Positions 36,501-42,081 of a stretch of DNA of 42,081 nucleotides are shown one piece after another. Location of the stretch: positions 113,449 through 155,529 of the forward strand of contig CADEDV010000004.1 in NCBI GenBank assembly GCA_902826165.1, given 5' to 3'. The notes below the pieces were generated by a model that worked only from the letters and a program-made list of their open reading frames with translations, was not told the DNA's origin and did not search any database. This DNA comes from an uncultured Bacteroidota bacterium (lineage in GTDB: Bacteria; Bacteroidota; Bacteroidia; Chitinophagales; Chitinophagaceae). How positions within the stretch are numbered: position 1 is the stretch's first letter; the number at the start of each line of letters is the position of its first letter. A program made the position numbers and the translations under genes.

Positions 36501-36992
36501 TTATAACCCGATAAGGATCCCTGTGGTACTGTTATTATTTTCAGAACCCTCGGCAACCAGGCTGGTGCCATCAGCTTTCAGTACCAGGTTAAATTTGGGA
36601 ACCTTGTGCATCGCCCAGTTGTTATCCCTGAGCCTGATCTCTGTTGTAATGGTTTGGCCGGGGCCCACTTTCGGGCAATCAGCATACCCAAAATCCTTCC
36701 AGGGGTTGTTGCCTGGCGCTGCATTCTTTGCAGTTGCTTTAAACTTTGTAGCAGGCGTTATAATACCGCCGGTATTTTTTACCGTTACCGATAAACGGAT
36801 ATCCCAATCAGCGGATACTCCACCGGTAGCAGATACCACCGTTACATTGGTGATAATAAGATCAGGCTTTGCCACTACCTGCAGGTTTTTGGGTGCGGGG
36901 AGTTTCCCGGGATTCTGCGGCAATGTAGTTTGTGAAAAAGCCGTTACGGCCGCCAGGCACAGTAATAAGGAAAGTGGTAGTTTCTTTTTCAT
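36501..36992 (-). CDS. Exported CARDB-domain protein
   Basis: A 163-residue protein with a clear signal peptide (MKKKLPLSLLLCLAAVTAFSQ). Residues about 43-150 form one CARDB-type immunoglobulin-like domain: KPDLIITNVTVVS at the start, SVTVKNTGG in the middle, PGQTITTEIRL and LVAEGSENNNS near the end. Such domains act as spacers or adhesive modules on exported proteins. It lacks a visible anchor or catalytic domain. A copy of the module-2 inverted repeat lies 52 bases before its start, so it is a likely target of the neighbouring response regulator. Confidence 0.87.
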   Translation of the reverse strand: MKKKLPLSLLLCLAAVTAFSQTTLPQNPGKLPAPKNLQVVAKPDLIITNVTVVSATGGVSADWDIRLSVTVKNTGGIITPATKFKATAKNAAPGNNPWKDFGYADCPKVGPGQTITTEIRLRDNNWAMHKVPKFNLVLKADGTSLVAEGSENNNSTTGILIGL

Positions 36993-37044
36993 ACGTCAAT
37001 GGTTTTGATGTCATAAAGATGGCCTTATTATGAATTCAAGTCAA

Positions 37045-37060
37045 TTACACATTCGGGTAA
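37045..37060. promoter_or_regulatory. Putative response-regulator operator, module 2, copy 1
   Basis: TTACACATTCGGGTAA, an inverted repeat TTAC-N-C..G-N-GTAA, lies 52 bases before the start of the CARDB-like gene. It is preceded by CAA as in the other copies, giving the shared consensus CAATTACACWWTCRGGTAA. Confidence 0.62.
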
Positions 37061-37068
37061 GCGAAGTG

Positions 37069-37971
37069 TCATTCGCTGATCAAATGACCCGTCAGGAACC
37101 CGCTCATAAAGTAGGTGATCGGCGTGGTGAACCCAAACGAATACGCCAGCCGCAAAATAGCCGGTGCCTGAACATAACATTCCAATGAGTATGTTTCTCC
37201 TGTACGGAATCCAACATTAGACGGAGAATTTGGGGTCATCAGTCTATCATTCATAAATGGATAACTGATGGTGCCGGTATAAAATGTCAGGTCCATAGCC
37301 GCAAACGGCACCGGTGAGACCGAATAGCTGATAAATGCGCTGACATTAATATCGAAATGATAGAGGCCGGACCGGTTAATGGTGATCGAATTGGCTCCAA
37401 TGACCGCATCCGAAGTATTCAGGTTATACTTGGTGGCATTTATCGCTGCATCAGCAATCATGGAACCTGTGACATGAGTAAAACTGACGCCAAAACGGGT
37501 ATTGTTGTCCAGTGCTGCATTTCTCCAGGAAGGAGCTGTTGCACTTCCGCCTGATACCAATACCTGGCCGTCACTGCCTGTATTGCCGTTTATTCTCAGT
37601 TTGCCGGTTGTATTGATATCGCCGCTTACATCAAGCGGGTAAGCCGGGTCAAAGTTGCGGATGCCCGTGAACCCATTGCCTTTAAACGTAGCCACATAAA
37701 GAGAATCAGAGCGGATATCCAGGTATTGCCCGTTGTTATTAGCAGAACCCGAGAAACCTGATAACATCATTCCACGGGTATAGTTTATGTTTTGAAATCT
37801 GAGTATACCACCAAGATTAGCGGCAGAGTCGATCAATACTATACCCGGTGAATTGGATGACCGGTGATTGATCTGCAGTTTCGCCTGCGGATTGATTGTT
37901 CCGATACCTACATTTTGCGCTTGCATATACATTGAAAAGAAAAGAACAGGCAACGTAAGCATCTTTTTCAT
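37069..37971 (-). CDS. VGIGT-type exported stalk protein with C1q-like head
   Basis: A 300-residue protein from the start at 37971; the ATG at 38016 would add 15 residues before the signal peptide. VGIGT follows the signal at residues 21-25. The middle has the collar repeat PLDVSGDINTTG and GQVLVSGG, as in Bacteroidota surface fibre proteins. The C-terminal 130 residues (from about TRFGVSFTH) read like a C1q/TNF-type jelly roll (GLYHFDINVSAFI, then ending LTGHLISE), which would trimerise the protein. A second VGIGT protein with another head lies across the kinase at 41260. A module-2 operator lies 45 bases before the start. Confidence 0.82.
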   Translation of the reverse strand: MKKMLTLPVLFFSMYMQAQNVGIGTINPQAKLQINHRSSNSPGIVLIDSAANLGGILRFQNINYTRGMMLSGFSGSANNNGQYLDIRSDSLYVATFKGNGFTGIRNFDPAYPLDVSGDINTTGKLRINGNTGSDGQVLVSGGSATAPSWRNAALDNNTRFGVSFTHVTGSMIADAAINATKYNLNTSDAVIGANSITINRSGLYHFDINVSAFISYSVSPVPFAAMDLTFYTGTISYPFMNDRLMTPNSPSNVGFRTGETYSLECYVQAPAILRLAYSFGFTTPITYFMSGFLTGHLISE

Positions 37972-38016
37972 AAAAATATTTTCGATAAAAGTGCGGAAAG
38001 AAATAATGCCTGTCAA

Positions 38017-38032
38017 TTACACAATCAGGTAA
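38017..38032. promoter_or_regulatory. Putative response-regulator operator, module 2, copy 2
   Basis: TTACACAATCAGGTAA, the same repeat as at 37045 with three substitutions, lies 45 bases before the start of the VGIGT/C1q-like gene and 4 bases beyond the regulator stop (38037). Confidence 0.6.
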
Positions 38033-38036
38033 TACT

Positions 38037-38678
38037 TTAATCCAGCTTGATAATCTTATGCTGTAATGCCTTTGCCACGGCTTCAGTGCCGCAGTTTACA
38101 TGGAGTTTATGATAAATATTCTGCAGGTGCTTTTTAACAGTATCCACGGATACGTTGCTTTTATCGGCAATCATTTTGTAGGAATTACCCCTTACCAGCA
38201 GTTCAAGAATCTCCTTTTCCCTTGGAGTCAGGTTAAAAGTATCTTCCACAGGCTTGGTATTCCGGAAAAAGGTAAAAACTTTTTGCGCTACAAAGGGACT
38301 CATAGGCGCTCCACCTTCTGCCAGTTCCTGCAATGACTGTATTAATTTGACCGGTGATGTATTCTTTAACAGGTAGCCATCAGCACCTGCACAAAGACAG
38401 TCGAATATCCGGGTATCATCATCAAATACCGTGTACATGACGACCTTAATATCCGGAAATTCAGATTTGATCTTCTTTACCCCCTCAATACCATTTACCC
38501 CGGGCATATCAATATCCATCACCACGAGTTCTGGAAGTAATTCTTCCATTTGCTTTAGCACTTTTGTACAGTCGGGGAATGCACCGATCACTTTAAAACC
38601 ACTGTCATCACTCAACAGCAATTCCATGGACTGCCGCAAACGGGCATTATCTTCATATATAACGAGAGAGGTGGCCAT
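38037..38678 (-). CDS. NarL/FixJ-family response regulator
   Basis: A 213-residue regulator from the start at 38678; the ATG at 38714 would add 12 residues. The receiver (about 1-120) has the acidic pair in IYEDNA, phospho-accepting D55 in VVMDIDMPG and a lysine in YLLKNT. The LuxR-type helix-turn-helix is at about 148-210 (LTPREKEIL, then YKMIADKSNVSVDTVKKH). It lies 53 bases downstream of the TPR kinase on the same strand, its natural partner. A module-2 inverted repeat lies 36 bases before the start. Confidence 0.93.
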   Translation of the reverse strand: MATSLVIYEDNARLRQSMELLLSDDSGFKVIGAFPDCTKVLKQMEELLPELVVMDIDMPGVNGIEGVKKIKSEFPDIKVVMYTVFDDDTRIFDCLCAGADGYLLKNTSPVKLIQSLQELAEGGAPMSPFVAQKVFTFFRNTKPVEDTFNLTPREKEILELLVRGNSYKMIADKSNVSVDTVKKHLQNIYHKLHVNCGTEAVAKALQHKIIKLD

Positions 38679-38714
38679 CCTTGCTAAATTAGATTTGTTT
38701 GCTGCAATGTACAA

Positions 38715-38730
38715 TTACACTTTCGGGTAA
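38715..38730. promoter_or_regulatory. Putative response-regulator operator, module 2, copy 3
   Basis: TTACACTTTCGGGTAA lies 36 bases before the regulator start and 1 base before the kinase stop (38732). Differences from copy 1 are limited to the central AT positions. Confidence 0.6.
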
Positions 38731-38731
38731 G

Positions 38732-40981
38732 TTAAGCATTCACTTTCATTATCAACAGGATCGTTGTCCCTTTACCGGGAACAGAGTCCACCTGCAGATC
38801 ACTCTGCCATTTCTGTGCTCTTTGTTTCATATTCTGAACACCATTGCCCATCCGGGTATTCTTACTGTCAAAACCTTTCCCGTTATCGGCTACTTTAAGA
38901 TGAATTTGCTGATCATCCGAACGGACCTCGATCGTTGCTTCCGTAGCTTTTGAATATTTTGCCAGGTTATTGACAGCTTCCTTAAAGATGAGATAAAAAT
39001 CACGGCGCTGATCCATCTGCATACTGATCTTTTCATTATCGGCCGGGAAGATCAAATGAGCAGCGATCTCCTTGCCATCCAGCATATCGGCAGCATACCG
39101 TTTCATCCGGATAAACAAATTATCAAGGTCATCATATTGGGGGTTAATATTCCACACAATATCAGATAATGATTCACTGATACGCTGGATATCATCACCG
39201 GCCTTGGAAAGATAAGAAGCTGCTTTTTCGGGATTGGCCACATTGCGTTTGGTCAGTTCATTCAGGATATTGATATTACTGAGTGACGCCCCGATATCAT
39301 CATGCAGGTTACGGGATATATCATTCCGGATACTGAGCAGTTGGTTTTGCTGTTCCAGTTTTTTCTTCAATTTATACCTGTTAAATACTATCCCTGCAAA
39401 TAAAGCCAGTAATACAGCACCGGCGATCAGTATATTACGAAACAGCTTCTGGGTCTTCAGTTCTTTTTCCCTCAATGCCTTTTCCTGGTTGGTCAGCTTT
39501 AATTCCTGTTGCGAAAGCTGAAGTACCTGCTCATTATTTTTTGCCAGCAACAACTGTCTTTCCAGCTCTTCATCCTGTTGCCTGATCCTTGCATCCTGCA
39601 GTTCTTTTGACTTTGATAACAATTCAATTTCATTCTCATTTTTCTGTGCCTCAAGTATGTTACCAGCAATTAAGGCTTTTTGTTTTTCAATTTCCAGCTG
39701 TTTGATCCGCTGGTCTGTACTCAACCGGGTAATCTCATTATCCTTCTTTTCTGTTTCGTAACGTGTATTAATCTCAGCTATGGCTGATGCCGTATTCTGG
39801 TTGACCAGGCTGTCGCGGTAGGCAATATATTTTTTAAAGTTATCATAAGCGGCTTCATAATTCCCATTGTCTTTGTAAAAACCGGATAACTGCTGATAAT
39901 AATCCCTGAGTTGAGCTTTATTATTACTATTCACATAAAGGAGTTGCTCTGCTTTTCTGAAACAAGACATAATTTCTGCTGTATCCTTGTTCAACTGCCG
40001 GCTCAGTATCGCTGCGGCCACATAGCGGTTCGCCAGCATGGGTATATCTCTTTTACTCTTTTCCAAAAGCATTATCGACTTCATCTCATACTCCAGCGCT
40101 TCCTTTGGTTTTTTATTGGTTGCATATAATTTGGAAGCGGTAGTATAAGAATGGATCATACGCTGCTCCTGGCCGGTTTGGGCTGCATATTTCACGCATA
40201 GCTGCAGGTATTTTTCAGCTTCTTCATTATTTCTGCCTGCATAAAACTGGCTGATATTGCAACAGCCTATTGACAGCCGGGCAATATCTCCGGTTTTCTC
40301 CCTGTACAGCAGCGACTTCTTGGCATATTCTATGGCTTTGTCAAGCTGGCCCAGTTCATAATAGACCGTAGAAATATTATTCAATGTAACACCCAGTTCC
40401 CCATATTGTTCCGGGAAATAGGTTTCGTAAATGCTGATGGATTGCATCAGGCAATTAGCTTTTTTGCTGAGTTCTCCTTTTAGTCCCCAGGTATAACCAA
40501 GATCATTAAAGGCAAGGGCTGTATAACGAACAGGATGGCGGTCCAGGTAATACTGCAGGCTTTTACTAAGCAGGGCGATGGCCTCATCCACCTGGTTATT
40601 ATACATATGAATCTGCCCTGTCTGCATCCAGGCTACTGCCGTAATAAGCGAATCTTTTAATTGTACCCCGATCGCTTCTGTTTGCTTGGGAAATAAAACT
40701 GCCTTATCCAGGTCATCCATATCAATATACACATCTGTCTTTTCGATCAGTGCATATGCAATTCCTTTCTTAAAATTGATCTTGCTGCTGTAAGCTTCAG
40801 CTTTGTCGCAATAGTAAAGAGCAGAATCGTAATTACTATTTGTGAAATGATCTTCCGCTTTACTGATCATCCCGAATACATATGCCGAATCATTCTGATG
40901 GGAAGGCGGTTGTGCAACAGCAAAAAGAGAAATGAAAATACATGAACTTATCAGCAATATTTTTTTTATAGTAAAGTGCAT
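38732..40981 (-). CDS. TPR sensor histidine kinase
   Basis: A 749-residue kinase. After a signal segment (about residues 1-23) it has around seven tetratricopeptide repeats (about 30-390, with units such as AIEYAKKSLLYREKTGD and AEKYLQLCVKYAAQTGQ). A long coiled coil follows (about 395-510), then one membrane helix at about 516-540. The HisKA_3 domain has phospho-accepting H560 in SRNLHDDIGASLS, and the HATPase domain has KEAVNNLAKYSKAT, ADNGKGFD and GNGVQNMKQRA. This is the Bacteroidota TPR-kinase type; TPRs sense a protein or envelope signal. It pairs with the next gene. Confidence 0.92.
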   Translation of the reverse strand: MHFTIKKILLISSCIFISLFAVAQPPSHQNDSAYVFGMISKAEDHFTNSNYDSALYYCDKAEAYSSKINFKKGIAYALIEKTDVYIDMDDLDKAVLFPKQTEAIGVQLKDSLITAVAWMQTGQIHMYNNQVDEAIALLSKSLQYYLDRHPVRYTALAFNDLGYTWGLKGELSKKANCLMQSISIYETYFPEQYGELGVTLNNISTVYYELGQLDKAIEYAKKSLLYREKTGDIARLSIGCCNISQFYAGRNNEEAEKYLQLCVKYAAQTGQEQRMIHSYTTASKLYATNKKPKEALEYEMKSIMLLEKSKRDIPMLANRYVAAAILSRQLNKDTAEIMSCFRKAEQLLYVNSNNKAQLRDYYQQLSGFYKDNGNYEAAYDNFKKYIAYRDSLVNQNTASAIAEINTRYETEKKDNEITRLSTDQRIKQLEIEKQKALIAGNILEAQKNENEIELLSKSKELQDARIRQQDEELERQLLLAKNNEQVLQLSQQELKLTNQEKALREKELKTQKLFRNILIAGAVLLALFAGIVFNRYKLKKKLEQQNQLLSIRNDISRNLHDDIGASLSNINILNELTKRNVANPEKAASYLSKAGDDIQRISESLSDIVWNINPQYDDLDNLFIRMKRYAADMLDGKEIAAHLIFPADNEKISMQMDQRRDFYLIFKEAVNNLAKYSKATEATIEVRSDDQQIHLKVADNGKGFDSKNTRMGNGVQNMKQRAQKWQSDLQVDSVPGKGTTILLIMKVNA

Positions 40982-41259
40982 GGAAGCTCGGAGCAGGTTT
41001 TAATCTTGAAAAATTACAACTATTTCTGAAATCATGAAAGCAGTCGTGGTTTCAGGATGATGAACACAGCATTTCATTTTTCTTTATGAATCTAACATAA
41101 ATTATTGCAACCTGAGTATTCAGTTCATTAACAAGAGGGGTATAACAAAGATCCCTGTTACCCGGCAGAAGAGTTTTTTATAAAAAAGAGTTCCCGTTCA
41201 CCTTAAGTTACCCCTTCTTCGTTGATGAAAACGATTATCTTTTGGGGTTATAAACCAGG
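40982..41259. other. Intergenic stretch upstream of the TPR kinase
   Basis: 278 bases between the kinase start and the stop of the gene to the right. It holds half-matches to the module-2 operator (AATTACAAC at 41012-41020, and TTACCCG near 41159-41165) but no full copy. I see no terminator with a GC-rich stem and no RNA gene. Confidence 0.4.
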
Positions 41260-42081
41260 TCAATAATGAATAATGATCATCCCTTCCGCACCAGTAGCAC
41301 CTCCGAGAGCTAAAGAACCAAATAATGGCCTCAATCCCGAGCCACCACCACCACCCGGCGTTACAGGATTACTGAGTGTGTTTGAATAACGGACCAGGGT
41401 AGAACTGGTAACGTTATAATAGGATGTATTAGAGAATCCACCGGTATTGGTTGTATGCCCGGCATCTCCGCCTCTTCCCCCATTGGTTACTTCAAATGAT
41501 GCAGCCGGAAATGTCAATACGGTGCTTTGTGCTACCTGTCCATTCTGTCCTCTCTCTCCGTAAAAAGATAAGAAACTCAGTGGTGAAACGGAATAGTTAC
41601 CCCCAAATCCATTGCTGATTACACCAGGAGGTCCGGCTGAATAGGTTGGTGCTATTCCTCCTTGTGCAGTAAGAGTGATCCCGGCGTCGCTGGTAATACT
41701 ACTTAGTGTACCATTGGTTGCATTATCAAACCCACCTGCACCACCTGCGCCTACAGAATAAAATATATCACTCCCTGCGGTTACCGTTATAATTCCACTG
41801 ACATAGGCTCCACCGCCGCCGCCCGAATAATAATTACCCCCGGCTCCTCCTCCCCATACTTCTATCCATACTTTGGTTACCCCCGTCGGAACCGTCCAGT
41901 TGCCAAAGCCAGCAGTTCTGAAAGTGGCCATATTTTTATATTCGGACATATCGGCCCAGGCCATGGTCCCATTGCCATTACTTCTCAAGACCTGCCCGTT
42001 TGCACCGGCATTACCGTTCGCCCTTAATACTCCGGTAGTATTAATATCACCGTTTATGTCCAACGGGTACTGGGGATTTGT
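41260..42081 (-). CDS. VGIGT-type exported stalk protein with Gly-rich head (partial, N-terminus off the right edge)
   Basis: The frame stays open to the right edge with 273 visible residues, so the N-terminus and signal peptide are missing; there is no ATG at 42063 and the TTG there is read through (TNPQYPLDINGD). It starts with the same stalk as the C1q-like protein (PLDINGDINTTG, GQVLRSNGNG). The rest is a glycine-rich head with WTVPTGVTKVWIEVWGGGAGG and many GGG blocks to the C-terminus (TGAEGMIIIHY), the plan of Bacteroidota glycine-rich surface domains. It lies directly upstream of the TPR kinase, in the same direction. Confidence 0.8.
   Translation of the reverse strand, partial: TNPQYPLDINGDINTTGVLRANGNAGANGQVLRSNGNGTMAWADMSEYKNMATFRTAGFGNWTVPTGVTKVWIEVWGGGAGGNYYSGGGGGAYVSGIITVTAGSDIFYSVGAGGAGGFDNATNGTLSSITSDAGITLTAQGGIAPTYSAGPPGVISNGFGGNYSVSPLSFLSFYGERGQNGQVAQSTVLTFPAASFEVTNGGRGGDAGHTTNTGGFSNTSYYNVTSSTLVRYSNTLSNPVTPGGGGGSGLRPLFGSLALGGATGAEGMIIIHY

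Noticed and set aside
41174-41187. TTTTTTATAAAAAA as a terminator after the right-edge gene
   Set aside because: The stem is pure A/T and very short of stability; the flanking GAG/GAG is a mirror, not an inverted repeat.
41159-41213. TTACCCG at 41159-41165 and TTACCCC near 41208 as further module-2 operators
   Set aside because: Only half-sites: the matching GTAA arm is absent, and they lie 180-230 bases before the kinase start against 36-52 in the clear copies.
42061-42063. TTG at 42063 as the true start of the right-edge gene
   Set aside because: The same frame continues to the window edge with TNPQYPLD, which matches the stalk of the paralogue; the true N-terminus is outside the window.

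Overview
The window looks like chromosome from a Bacteroidota bacterium, most likely near Chitinophagaceae; the family-level placement is inference. The signs are: a hybrid-type sensor kinase with a two-component-regulator propeller and Y_Y_Y domain, a short ECF-sigma/FecR-like pair, VGIGT-type surface stalk proteins, a dnaN-type deoxynucleoside kinase beside folK, and several -7 elements of the form TAnnTTTG instead of E. coli-type promoters. GC is in the low-to-mid 40s by eye. I saw no rRNA, tRNA, CRISPR array or insertion sequence.

Layout. 1-6.5 kb is housekeeping: an ABC-2 permease cut by the left edge, sppA, then folK, a deoxynucleoside kinase, an MFS exporter, an exported metallo-beta-lactamase-fold hydrolase and a 27-residue membrane peptide. 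6.5-11.7 kb is a leftward envelope-signalling module: a Cys-rich lipoprotein, a beta-barrel protein with a Cys-rich N-terminus, a NarL-type response regulator and a 1016-residue propeller kinase. 11.8-18 kb holds a YkgJ-type cysteine-cluster protein, gcvP, an unknown secreted protein and an orphan membrane kinase. 18-25 kb holds a tryptophan-rich DUF6600-like protein, an exported dienelactone hydrolase, an exported Fe/Mn superoxide dismutase, a J-domain membrane protein, an ABC-F ATPase and a secreted esterase-like protein. 25.2-26 kb is a minimal sigma/FecR-like pair. 26-30.3 kb is a leftward run (dicarboxylate symporter, DedA, MFS, glycosyltransferase 9). 30.5-34.2 kb has two APC amino-acid permeases and a YebC/PmpR regulator. 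34.3-42 kb is a second leftward envelope-signalling module: four small exported proteins, a VGIGT/C1q-like protein, a NarL-type regulator, a TPR kinase and a second VGIGT protein cut by the right edge.

The most interesting signal is regulatory. Each of the two kinase/regulator modules carries its own 16-base inverted repeat, repeated three times and always upstream of a gene of that module. Module 1 has TCATACTTWAGTAKGA in front of the kinase, the regulator and the beta-barrel gene. Module 2 has TTACACWWTCRGGTAA 36-52 bases before the regulator, the VGIGT/C1q-like gene and the CARDB-like gene. These are best read as operators of the two local response regulators, which would define two small autoregulated surface-protein regulons.
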